From contig NZ_ATVX01000007.1 in NCBI RefSeq assembly GCF_000420945.1, positions 124,001 through 188,000 of the forward strand: a DNA stretch of 64,000 nucleotides. Reading direction: 5' to 3'. How positions within the stretch are numbered: the first letter of the stretch is position 1; every line of letters begins with the position of its first letter. The notes below the pieces were generated by a model. That model saw only the letters and a list, made by a program, of their open reading frames with translations. It had not been told where the DNA came from and searched no databases. Below are positions 56,501 through 63,180 of this stretch, piece by piece. The stretch is from Butyrivibrio sp. VCB2006 (GTDB taxonomy: Bacteria; Bacillota; Clostridia; Lachnospirales; Lachnospiraceae). The position numbers and the translations under genes are program-made.

Positions 56501-58572
56501 ACCCTAACGGCGGACTTTACAACGGATCCAAGAACACAGTTGTGTTAAAAGAGAAGGTGAGATACTCAGAGGATATCAAGCCTATTATTGATAGCCTTGC
56601 AACATATGAAAGAGCTGGATACGCAACACCTAACTGGACTGTCCTTGCGCTTTCACCTAAGGCACCAACAGGTAACCTTAATGCTTCTCAGGCTAAGCAG
56701 TGGGTTCAGGGCTATATGAATAGCTATGTAAATGAACAAGGACAAAGAGTATACACATCCTGCGTTCTCTATTCCACTAAGGCAGTAACTATTTATCCTC
56801 AGTGGGATGGCGGTAAGCTTTCAGTTTCTAAGCCTGAAAGGGTTACAGCATATTACATGAGAGGCGGCGAGACTGACCAGATGAATCTCTCAGTTACATG
56901 GTCATCTACAGGAAATCGTACTGATTTTGAGATGCAGTATGCTTCAAATCCTACATTCCTGTATGGTGTACAGACTGTAATATGCGATGCACCTTATGCA
57001 CAGATAGAAAATCTCCCTGGCAAGAAGTACTACGTACGTGTAAGAACACGTTTGAAGGATTCTACAGGCGGCTATCTTGTCGGCGCATGGAGTACAACTG
57101 TCAGCGGTATAGCTAATACAACAATTTATCAGACCCTGAAAGTTAACCATGTTGTGGACGGAGCAGCCGCAGTTGCTGCAGCTGACAGACTCGGAGCTGT
57201 TAACCAGAGCCTTCTTCAGGCCCTTGGAACACCTAAGAGAGCCGGCTACGACTTCAAGGGATGGTATAGAGATGCTCAGTGCTCAGCTGAGAACCAGGTT
57301 ACATCAGACGTTATGGTTGCAGATAATGAATACGGCAACCAGTACTATGCTAAGTTTGAGCCTTCTACCTTCAAGATCTCTTTTAACTGGGGAACAGGCG
57401 TAACAGGCGGTGCTAAGCTTGCGGCAAAAGACGTAGTTTATACCAGAACATATCCTGAGCTTCCTACAGTTGGAAATGCCAAGAAGACAGGCTATACCTT
57501 CGCAGGTTGGTATCTTGGAGATCAGAAGATTGAAGAGGGTGATCAGGTTCAGATCACAGCTAACACAACACTCACAGCCGGATGGACACCTAATAACTAC
57601 GAGGTTTCATTTAATCTTAACTATGCGACAGAGGAGGCCGCTCCTGCAGCGCAGACAGTAACATATGCTGCAACTTACGGAGATCTTCCTGTTGTAGAAA
57701 GAGAAGGCTATACATTTAACGGTTGGTACACTGCAGCTTCCAAGGGAACTAAGGTTACAGGTGCTACCAAGGTTGCAATTACCAAGGACCAGACCCTGTT
57801 CGCTCAGTGGGCAGTTAAGTCCTACAAGGTGAACTTTAATGCAAATGCACCTCAGGGCATGACAGCTTCAGGCAAGATGACAGTTCAGGCCTACAAGTAC
57901 ACAGAAAAGAAGGCCCTTACAGCCAACGCTTTCAAGGTTACAGGACATACTTTCCTTGGATGGGCAACCACTGCAGATGCTACAACAGCTGAGTTTACAG
58001 ACAGGAAAGCAGTTTCCATGGCAACAGACCTCTTCCAGTATGCTGATGCTAGCGGAAACGTTAAGCTCTACGGCGTATGGAAGCCTATTGAGTACACAGT
58101 TACTTTCTCATATGGCAAGAACCTTGGATCTAAGACTGTTAAGGCAGATTACGGAACAGAAGTAGCTTCACTTACTGAGGAAATCGAGGCATCATTTGAG
58201 CACATCCCTGGCTATGCGTTCTCAGGATGGTACACAGCCAACAACTATGCTAAGAATACCAAGGTTAGCGCTGCTAACAAGAACACCAAGGTCACAGGAA
58301 ACAGAACCTACTATGGTTTCTGGGCAGTGGTTTACCAAAATGTATACTTTGAGCCTATGAACGGTCAGCAAACAATTAATGTTTACGACAAGCAGTACGG
58401 CACAAACATCTGGAAGCTTAAGCCAGCAAAGAATCCTACCAAGACAGGCTATGTCTTCGATGGCTGGTGGACAACTCCTGATGATCTGACACAGCAAGGT
58501 GAGCAGCTTACAGAGACTACAACTCTTGGCGAAGAGAGCGTAACTTATTATGCACGTTGGAAACAGCAGTGA
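50548..58572 (+). CDS. Giant secreted protein 3: B-repeat protein without peptidase (2674 residues)
   Basis: A signal peptide (1-28, ending AYA) is followed by an acidic, Asn-rich linker with DVIIF at 70-74 and three GDNTNTNG units. About 20 diverse B-repeats follow, ending at VTYYARWKQQ. A BIG2-like domain lies near 877-970 and a fibronectin-III-like domain near 2086-2190 (KYYVRVRTRLKD). There is no C1 peptidase domain and no recognisable anchor. The B-repeats are more varied than in giants 1 and 2 and show no 11-unit order. AAGGAGAGG precedes the start. It is likely a long surface or matrix fibre. Confidence 0.9.
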   Translation: MKMKFTQKFMGMFLAAAMVIQSVVPAYANDNANDLFSTDITDESGDGLSTTPLEKSGITLTGSNGNGNNDVIIFGDDNNGNTGDNTNTNGGDNTNTNGGDNTNTNGTGADDTKDADKESTDPEKLQNEENSGDDNNTNTEGKEGEASLEVQPLILDNLDNKKIVVKSANGDGITLNVNGGTFVGNTELENFNQSSNEIAGDWPVKENAAFTGWYWDADGTQLASDTSSESARNLSGVELGETLYAGWTTDYYTITFYAGEDGRISDSVAQDGTKEGEEKTKTIRVPKNSTQPIGWYMYYAWNHYDQVRSLENSDKVFIYWKDQNGAKFYGDDVMNVRATSDMTFTATANPKVTFYAGEGTFEGFSGNDSYAGNYNEDKTEASIEVQENTRLSEFGTYTNNKTDWVYKYIPYDPTPNNEDYAFDGWFIDEACTQRISAVDLLNTIVTTDKSFYAGYRRTDSYKITFRPGKDYANFTDGSKEVVIEVKKGQPLTYNSKVNASPIIDFATANSINGSQVPTGYWICGNEKYYFSNQGGLINKGAEVISGNDSYYMPSSGFIPTSDMVFTAEWKNAVTVTFQAAENATIDYNAAFTTQDGQVRVETDPYLEFTDETRTTLKFTAPAGRTLGDFVLLAPAAHDNDDNMAYTWGYDKTGKGLNFYTVVNSNITVYGKKNTIGDQIGTGPNSGETIGTVTLHAEGATILENGYTKYEDEMVIEVKEWSSNSMSRIIQVSPKDPDMAFAGWYTDPECTKKYGYIKTQSGMDRLVFPQEITDLYAKFVTSYKVTFDANGGYFDETSTTYSGANTGVTAITAPVTPGKDVDVTYYTNRVRHDSKKVFAGWYEDQECTVKAKTTKKTSYGESYTPKATVTLYAKWTASPKANPTIKLTPATIKLNIGGTAKLNAQVTGESEDNVRYIISSVVCGNSNRDSILPAAIDDEGNVRAQAEGTVKVYAQINGVRSNIATITVASAIATTVGKITYTLNGGVNNNNNPSYYTKGDEVELLPATRNGYIFAGWYADAKLTKEVDETTFASGKAVTVYAKWEGKNCTIYYNANGGTFAGEDEVSTTAVYGAVYPKNVPAVNPTRVGYTFAGWYTAAVGGTKVTPGTTKFAPANARTDKVYAHWTDAVYTVNFHSNLAKDTKIAKTYKLSVDATKTLDPQTILGKNIFTAANADKFEGWAQNSGTALFANTTTVEELINAFPSTAAKVTVDLYAQWEETSEYYTVKFLVGNVDNFDPADFVGSEIGTIDSDDDLIQYATVYVDQQYMLTGREILRKGYTLNGWTYVNDRKQKVTLKPTASFKNLTGAGKTVELTAVWSAPQSYTVKTNLNGGKYTGTDKLPVKYSYSTTYTLPTSQQMVRTGYTFTGWTVNGQTVTGLGKGSDCETGNVTLYANWQKISYTYSFNLNGGSFPYEWPESLCTMRYDDSISLASLKATRNGYNFKNWTYVGDDGKVKTIAANGAIKNLTTVAGKEIEITANWTPITYTITYNLNGGKLATAAKNYTNASIADSSKVMFGVPTKTGYSFAGWTLVNKPVATPPTASFTYVADENDANKIKGYTLTPESYGNVVLYADYVPMTYTVHLMDKNGEIDYALNYQSDKLYTDTMNFMDLTKEFAKEGVITEGKSIKGYALNTRDAQRGTVKYALGTNYKISDIVAATKTTGTDIYLYATEENEKYYVTTAWMPDLAGGESTLQGEKTYYYDKNRDYKITAPKITGYTVDGWKIVANDGTGTIEELPGEAGKDYVIDSAKNLTIKAECELFKNRYLIAVMKPQTYKIKLVPNAGDVFAAGAEKAVATAGADYMVDGATAQFEQGDTTAALSFDNYSWSRAGYTLTGFSLTNKGAVLSGGANANVADLFAKADRNKFVKLYAIWTPNTNAIDYNVDCAVIVNGSDDGTVYTDISQEYNALKADVKTYTYTKNLTLPVLKRTGYKFLGWKEAGAHNANVTLDKNGYATKVGPKNTEDLSFVAYFEELTYKLSFNPNGGLYNGSKNTVVLKEKVRYSEDIKPIIDSLATYERAGYATPNWTVLALSPKAPTGNLNASQAKQWVQGYMNSYVNEQGQRVYTSCVLYSTKAVTIYPQWDGGKLSVSKPERVTAYYMRGGETDQMNLSVTWSSTGNRTDFEMQYASNPTFLYGVQTVICDAPYAQIENLPGKKYYVRVRTRLKDSTGGYLVGAWSTTVSGIANTTIYQTLKVNHVVDGAAAVAAADRLGAVNQSLLQALGTPKRAGYDFKGWYRDAQCSAENQVTSDVMVADNEYGNQYYAKFEPSTFKISFNWGTGVTGGAKLAAKDVVYTRTYPELPTVGNAKKTGYTFAGWYLGDQKIEEGDQVQITANTTLTAGWTPNNYEVSFNLNYATEEAAPAAQTVTYAATYGDLPVVEREGYTFNGWYTAASKGTKVTGATKVAITKDQTLFAQWAVKSYKVNFNANAPQGMTASGKMTVQAYKYTEKKALTANAFKVTGHTFLGWATTADATTAEFTDRKAVSMATDLFQYADASGNVKLYGVWKPIEYTVTFSYGKNLGSKTVKADYGTEVASLTEEIEASFEHIPGYAFSGWYTANNYAKNTKVSAANKNTKVTGNRTYYGFWAVVYQNVYFEPMNGQQTINVYDKQYGTNIWKLKPAKNPTKTGYVFDGWWTTPDDLTQQGEQLTETTTLGEESVTYYARWKQQ
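50794..50865 (+). repeat. Three 24-bp repeats encoding GDNTNTNG
   Basis: Three adjacent in-frame units with two or fewer differences lie in the linker of giant 3, just after the DVIIFGDD motif. Confidence 0.9.
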
Positions 58573-58612
58573 TAAATAATTGTTATAGAAAGTGTTATGA
58601 ATATGAGGAAAA

Positions 58613-58650
58613 GCCCTCGCAGCGTATCATTATGCGCTGCGGGGGCGTTT
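58613..58650 (+). terminator. Rho-independent terminator of giant 3
   Basis: GCCCTCGCAGCG pairs with CGCTGCGGGGGC (58613-58624 and 58635-58646), followed by TTTT. Confidence 0.88.
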
Positions 58651-58703
58651 TGATATAGAGAGTTTCTCTAAATTTCAACTGTCGGATACGTAATACCGTT
58701 AAT

Positions 58704-58805
58704 TTCTTAAGAAAACGCCCAAAAATCTTTAATAAATCTTAAGAAAATCGCAAAGATTTTCTGGGCAATATGTGGTAGCCTTTCTTTTGTGCTTATTCTG
58801 AGCAC
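58704..58805 (+). promoter_or_regulatory. Upstream control region of the second Rpn gene, like that of the first
   Basis: TTCTTAAGAA at 58704-58713 and a second CTTAAGA palindrome at 58737-58744 are followed by TTTTCTGGGCA and the dyad GTGCTTATTCTGAGCAC (58789-58805). The first Rpn gene has two TTCTTAAGAA palindromes, GTGCTCA...GGGCAC and TTTCTGGGCA upstream on its own strand. The rest of the 58573-58889 gap holds only the giant 3 terminator. Confidence 0.5.
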
Positions 58806-58889
58806 GCTGTCATATTCATGACAGAGCAGCATATCGCTGCATTATCCCAATTATATGCAAATATATGCAAAAAGAAAGAAGGAGACTAC

Positions 58890-59753
58890 ATGTCAAATCA
58901 AGAATCAAAGTGCAGCGAAGAAAGCTGCAAACCTGTAAGTTTTAAAACTGCAACCGGTCGAATTAAGTTCACATTAAGAAGTGACCTATTATTTCATTAC
59001 GTAATGCAGAAATCAAAAAGGGCATTGATAGGTCTAGTGTGTGCTCTTAAAGGGATTTCTCCGGAAGATGTCCTTTCTATCGAAGTCCTGAATCCCATTG
59101 ATCTTAATTCCTATGTAAAAGAGACAGTGATGGATTTGAAGCTTATGCTAAATAATGGCGAGGTTATGAATATAGAGCTTCAGACCTACAATGACAGACA
59201 TTGGACAGATCGTTCAATTCTCTACATGTGCAGGGCATTCGATAGCATCAAAGAGGGCGATAATTATTCTGAATTAAAGCCAACAAGGCACTACTGCATT
59301 ACGGATCAAGATTTATTTCCGGAGCATCCGGAGTTTTACGCAGAATACCTGCTTCTCAATACGAAAACTCATCAGCCATATACTAATAATTTCGGTATAA
59401 ACGTGTTACAATTAAACCACATAGATCTGGCAACTAAATCAGATGAAGAAAACAATTTGGTTTATTGGGCAAAACTGTTTAATGCCTCTACCTGGGAGGA
59501 ATTTACAGCATTGGCAGGAGATAATCCTGATATCGAGGAGGTTGGTACTATGATATTTACATTGAATACTGACAATCAAACTGCTGAGATTTTGGAAGGA
59601 CAGCGTAGATACCGTGAAATGCTCGCCACTGCACATGCAGATGGTGTCAAGGAGACAGAGGAAAGACTCGGCGCTGTGATCGCGGAAAAAGATGAAACTA
59701 TCAAAAGACTCACAGCAGAACTTGAAGCTTTCAAAAAGCAGAATGAACAATAA
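58890..59753 (+). CDS. Rpn-family PD-(D/E)XK nuclease / putative transposase
   Basis: The 287-residue protein has [14 protein letters not shown], the acidic strand VMDLKLML followed by [13 protein letters not shown] (PD-(D/E)XK core), and a C-terminal coiled coil rich in Glu/Lys ([18 protein letters not shown]). This is the Rpn layout. ATG 58890 is chosen because AAGGAG lies 6 bases upstream; an in-frame ATG at 58818 is less likely. It shares upstream palindromes with the Rpn gene at 25520-26473, although the two proteins differ. Rubrerythrin follows 29 bases later and could be cotranscribed. Confidence 0.82.
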   Translation: MSNQESKCSEESCKPVSFKTATGRIKFTLRSDLLFHYVMQKSKRALIGLVCALKGISPEDVLSIEVLNPIDLNSYVKETVMDLKLMLNNGEVMNIELQTYNDRHWTDRSILYMCRAFDSIKEGDNYSELKPTRHYCITDQDLFPEHPEFYAEYLLLNTKTHQPYTNNFGINVLQLNHIDLATKSDEENNLVYWAKLFNASTWEEFTALAGDNPDIEEVGTMIFTLNTDNQTAEILEGQRRYREMLATAHADGVKETEERLGAVIAEKDETIKRLTAELEAFKKQNEQ

Positions 59754-59782
59754 CACACTTACAACATCAAGGAGGTACTACA

Positions 59783-60346
59783 ATGGCAGAAAACAAGTGG
59801 AGAAACAGAGCGCAGGATTTAAAGGGCACAGAGACAGAGAAGAATCTCTTGGCAGCATTTGCCGGAGAATCTGAGGCGAGGAATAAATACACCTTCTTTG
59901 CTTCTAAGGCCAAGAAGGAAGGCTATGTGCAGATTTCCAATATATTTGCAGAGACAGCAGCCAATGAAAAAGAACATGCTGAGATCTGGTACAAGATTCT
60001 CACAGGAATCGGAACCACAGTAGACTGCCTCAAGGATGCAGCTGATGGTGAAGCCTATGAGTGGAAAGAAATGTATCCATCCTTTGCCAAGAAGGCCAGA
60101 GAAGAGGGCTTTGATGAGATTGCAGAGCTCTTTGAGGGCGTTGCCGCAATAGAAAAAGAGCACGAAGAGCGCTACAGAAAGCTTCTCAAGAACGTAGAAG
60201 ACAAGCTCGTTTTCTCAAGAGATGGCGACTGTGTATGGCAGTGCAGTAACTGCGGACATATCGTAGTAGGAAAAGAAGCTCCGGAGTTTTGCCCTGTATG
60301 TAATCATCCAAGGGATTATTTCCAGCTCAAGGCGGAAAACTACTGA
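59783..60346 (+). CDS. rbr: Rubrerythrin
   Basis: The 187-residue protein has an N-terminal ferritin-like four-helix domain with the di-iron ligands in GESEARNKY and EKEHAEIW and, in the second half, [10 protein letters not shown]-terminal rubredoxin-like iron site follows with CSNCGH and CPVCNH. It removes hydrogen peroxide in the cytoplasm of anaerobes using electrons from rubredoxin. CAAGGAGG precedes the start. Its place directly behind an Rpn gene is unusual. Confidence 0.95.
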   Translation: MAENKWRNRAQDLKGTETEKNLLAAFAGESEARNKYTFFASKAKKEGYVQISNIFAETAANEKEHAEIWYKILTGIGTTVDCLKDAADGEAYEWKEMYPSFAKKAREEGFDEIAELFEGVAAIEKEHEERYRKLLKNVEDKLVFSRDGDCVWQCSNCGHIVVGKEAPEFCPVCNHPRDYFQLKAENY

Positions 60347-60408
60347 TTTATCCAACAAAGCTAAGCAGCATTTGAGCATGTTCTCATATGCATAAGATTA
60401 AGTAAAAA

Positions 60409-60453
60409 ATGCACATATAACGCATTATTGAAAAATAAGCGCTATATGTGCAT
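60409..60453 (+). terminator. AT-rich hairpin after rubrerythrin
   Basis: ATGCACATATAACGC (60409-60423) pairs with GCGCTATATGTGCAT (60439-60453) with one mismatch. A weak T-rich tail follows. It probably ends the rubrerythrin transcript. Confidence 0.6.
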
Positions 60454-60480
60454 GATTTATTTGTTAGAATAAGAAGTGAA

Positions 60481-60740
60481 TATAGACAGTAGAGCAGTGA
60501 ACGACTCTGCCCTACATAAAACCATTAGAACGAATACTGCCTCATGCGGAATGTTCAAGGGTGCTGAGGACGAGGTATTCAGTTGGCGATTATGCGCTTG
60601 TTAGCCACCAAATTTTAATATGATGCCAGAACAAATACCGTTTCGCACAAGACCTGGTGCAAAGGGCGCGAAAGCGAGGTATTTCAGCATTGATGCGGGG
60701 CTTTCAAGCGACAGCCTGTATACAATACCATAAAACCTGT
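60481..60740 (+). ncRNA. Candidate structured RNA (no known family recognised)
   Basis: This gene-free stretch is more GC-rich than its flanks and holds nested complementary segments. GAATAC (60532-60537) pairs with GTATTC (60575-60580). AAATACC (60633-60639) pairs with GGTATTT (60678-60684), with TTTCGC / GCGAAA and GCAC / GTGC inside it. A TGGC/GCCA hairpin lies between the two. The two GAGGTATT stems resemble each other. A hairpin with T-run at 60914 could end the transcript. I do not recognise tmRNA, RNase P, SRP or a riboswitch. Coding on either strand looks unlikely. Confidence 0.35.
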
Positions 60741-60913
60741 GTACAAACGGGGATTAAAATGTGAATAATTAGTGAAATAACATTTATAAATATATGGAAT
60801 TTAGTTACATCACCCAACCAGTATCTTGAAACTAAATTAAATTATTATTTAATATATTTTATTAGTTCAGAAAATGGCAGAAACAATTAGTGGCATAATA
60901 ATACAATCTGAAA

Positions 60914-60954
60914 GCTGACGGAACTTTATTAACATAGTTCCGCCAGCCTTTTTT
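60914..60954 (+). terminator. Rho-independent terminator in the gap before the ATPase gene
   Basis: GCTGACGGAACT (60914-60925) pairs with AGTTCCGCCAGC (60936-60947) with one mismatch, followed by six T. There is no protein gene between it and rubrerythrin, so an RNA transcript is implied. Confidence 0.82.
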
Positions 60955-61014
60955 ATAGGCCTGCACATCTTCCGTTCATCTGCCACTCCTAAATTACCGC
61001 GAACAAACGTTCCT

Positions 61015-61093
61015 CTTAAAAATGACAAAAATAGACTGCTAAAACATCTTAAAAATAACAAAAGTTCCAACTAAAATCTCTTGAAAAATGACA
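61015..61093 (+). repeat. Three phased direct repeats upstream of the ATPase gene
   Basis: CTTAAAAATGACA (61015), CTTAAAAATAACA (61048) and CTTGAAAAATGACA (61080) start 33 and 32 bases apart, about three helical turns, and end 40 bases before the gene. They look like binding sites for a regulator of the gene downstream. Confidence 0.65.
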
Positions 61094-61132
61094 AGGAATA
61101 GTCTAGAATGTAGTAAATAGGGAGGTTTTGAC

Positions 61133-62533
61133 ATGCTCAAAAGAAGTATATGGGAAAAACTGATCAAATGGAAAGAAACTGATCATCACCCCTTGGTGAT
61201 AAAGGGTCTGAGGCAGACAGGCAAGACATACATAGTCAGGAAGTTTGGAGAAGAGTTCTATGACAGCTGTATATATATAGATCTTCGTGCCAATAATACG
61301 ATTCATCAGGCATTTGAAGGTGATTTTAATGTCGACAATATGGTTATGGCAATTTCTGCCAATATGCCATCTACGAGATTTGTTCCTGGTAAAACGCTTA
61401 TTATTTTGGACGAGATTCAGGATTGTCCAAATGCCAGAAGCTCTCTCAAATATTGGGATATTGATGGAAGATATGACGTTATAGCTACAGGGAGTTTTTT
61501 GGGTGTCAAGGGATTTAGAGAACCCTATGTTAGAGGAATTCCGGTAGGCTATGAGGAACAGCTTACTATGTATCCTCTTTCGTTCGAGGAATTTATTATC
61601 AATACAGGAATGGATACCAAGGTGCTGGATTACGTCCAGGAGAGACTCGATAATAACGAGACTATAGACAAGAGTATTCACGATAGCATCAGGGCATTAT
61701 ATTTGCAATATCTTATAGTTGGAGGTATGCCTGAGGCGGTTAATACTTTTTTTGAAAATCATGATTTGAATGCAGTTAGGAGCATTCAGCAGAGAATACT
61801 TAAATCCATTCGGGATGATTTTGGAAGATACAAGGATATCGCAGGAACTGATAAGGTCAACGAAGTTCTCAAGCTACGAGCAGAGGCTTGCCTGGATTCC
61901 ATGCCCACACAATTATCCAAGGAATACAAGAAGTTTCAATATAGCCTTGTGGATGTTAAGGGCCATTCACCTGAGAAGGCGGATGGGTTGCAATATCTGG
62001 TGGATGTAGGCCTTGTAGTCCGATCATATAACACAACAGAGATGTCATTTCCGCTGGAAGGGGTCAAAAAAGCTTCTGAATTCAAAGCTTTTTTTGTAGA
62101 TACCGGATTATTGGTATCTATGTTGGGAGAGGAAACTCCAGCCAAGATATTGGCAGGAGATATGAGCGCATACAAAGGGGCAATTGCTGAAAATATGATT
62201 GCTTCTGCACTGGTTTTAAATGAATACAAACTGTTCTATTTTCATGCTCCCAGCGGATCTCCGGAAATTGATTTTTTGTTTGAACGAAACGGAGAAGTGT
62301 TTGTTGTTGAATGCAAATCTTCAAATAACAGAGCTACCAGCATGAAATATGTGCTTGCTAATCCCAAGAAATATGGATTACATCCCGGCGTAAAGTTTTC
62401 AGATACAAATGTGGGTATGGGAGATGGATTTAATACATATCCTCTGTATGCCGCTTGCTTCATGAAAAAAGATGATGTAAGTAACATAGTTCCGGTAGTT
62501 GAGGTATCCAAACTAAAAGTTCCCACTAAATAA
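61133..62533 (+). CDS. AAA-type ATPase with C-terminal DUF4143 nuclease-like domain
   Basis: The 466-residue protein has a Walker A motif GLRQTGKT (25-32) and a Walker B motif ILDEIQD (91-97), as in AAA_14 proteins. A C-terminal DUF4143 part near 370-400 has SPEIDFLF and VVECKSS, a PD-(D/E)XK-like core. These proteins are common in gut bacteria, occur in many copies and have no settled role; DNA-related activity is inferred. GGGAGG precedes the start. It forms its own unit, with three direct repeats upstream and a large inverted repeat downstream. Confidence 0.9.
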   Translation: MLKRSIWEKLIKWKETDHHPLVIKGLRQTGKTYIVRKFGEEFYDSCIYIDLRANNTIHQAFEGDFNVDNMVMAISANMPSTRFVPGKTLIILDEIQDCPNARSSLKYWDIDGRYDVIATGSFLGVKGFREPYVRGIPVGYEEQLTMYPLSFEEFIINTGMDTKVLDYVQERLDNNETIDKSIHDSIRALYLQYLIVGGMPEAVNTFFENHDLNAVRSIQQRILKSIRDDFGRYKDIAGTDKVNEVLKLRAEACLDSMPTQLSKEYKKFQYSLVDVKGHSPEKADGLQYLVDVGLVVRSYNTTEMSFPLEGVKKASEFKAFFVDTGLLVSMLGEETPAKILAGDMSAYKGAIAENMIASALVLNEYKLFYFHAPSGSPEIDFLFERNGEVFVVECKSSNNRATSMKYVLANPKKYGLHPGVKFSDTNVGMGDGFNTYPLYAACFMKKDDVSNIVPVVEVSKLKVPTK

Positions 62534-62546
62534 TAAGGCACCATCT

Positions 62547-62600
62547 AAATCACATTTTTGTCGGTGAAATTCGATTGAATTACCGACAAAAAGGTGATTT
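62547..62600. terminator. 19-bp inverted repeat behind the ATPase gene
   Basis: Arms at 62547-62565 and 62582-62600 pair with a single mismatch around a 16-base loop. T-rich sequence follows on the plus strand. It is probably a terminator, but arms this long and AT-rich could also be a mobile element end. Confidence 0.6.
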
Positions 62601-62636
62601 GATAATTTTTATAGCGAAATTGTATAGAGGTTGATT

Positions 62637-63164
62637 ATGTTAAGAAGATTAAGAGAATCAGATGCCCCATTAATGCTGGAATGGATGCACGACGAAGACC
62701 TGGTCAAGGACCTTCACAAGAACTTTGCAAGCATGACAATAGATAATTGCAAGTCATTCATAGAAAGAGCTGCCACAGACAGCAGTAACCTTCATCTGGC
62801 GATAGCAGATGACAACGACGAGTACATGGGCACAGTTAGCCTTAAGGATATAAACTACGACCTTGGCATAGCCGAGTTTGGTATAGTAATCCGAAGAGCC
62901 GCCACCGGAAAAGGCTTATCCGCCGCAGGCATGAAGGAGATCCTGGGCTACGCCAGCTTGGGAAAAGAACTACAGAAACCCTTATCACAAATATATTGGT
63001 GCGTAGATTCCAAGAATGCCAGAGCTCTTAGATTCTATGATAAAAACGGTTATCAGAGAGTAAAGATCGAGGAATACCCTGACCTACTTGCGCACATAGA
63101 AACTTCAGGGGATTACAGTGATGAGGAAATAAAAAACTTTGTCTGGTATAATTATCAGGTTTAG
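62637..63164 (+). CDS. GNAT-family N-acetyltransferase
   Basis: The 175-residue protein begins LRRLRESDAPLMLEWM and has the acetyl-CoA loop region RRAATGKGLSAAGMKEIL and the end motif NARALRFYDKNGYQR, typical of RimJ/RimL-like acetyltransferases. ATG 62637 has AGAGG upstream; the in-frame TTG at 62631 is less likely. A glycosyltransferase follows 16 bases later, so it may acetylate an amino sugar of a second surface polymer, but a protein or antibiotic target is equally possible. Confidence 0.85.
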   Translation: MLRRLRESDAPLMLEWMHDEDLVKDLHKNFASMTIDNCKSFIERAATDSSNLHLAIADDNDEYMGTVSLKDINYDLGIAEFGIVIRRAATGKGLSAAGMKEILGYASLGKELQKPLSQIYWCVDSKNARALRFYDKNGYQRVKIEEYPDLLAHIETSGDYSDEEIKNFVWYNYQV

Positions 63165-63180
63165 AGGAGAAAATCATTTA

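Noticed and set aside
60481..60740. tmRNA, RNase P or SRP RNA
   Set aside because: None of the conserved cores of these RNAs could be found in the region, so it is left as an unassigned candidate.
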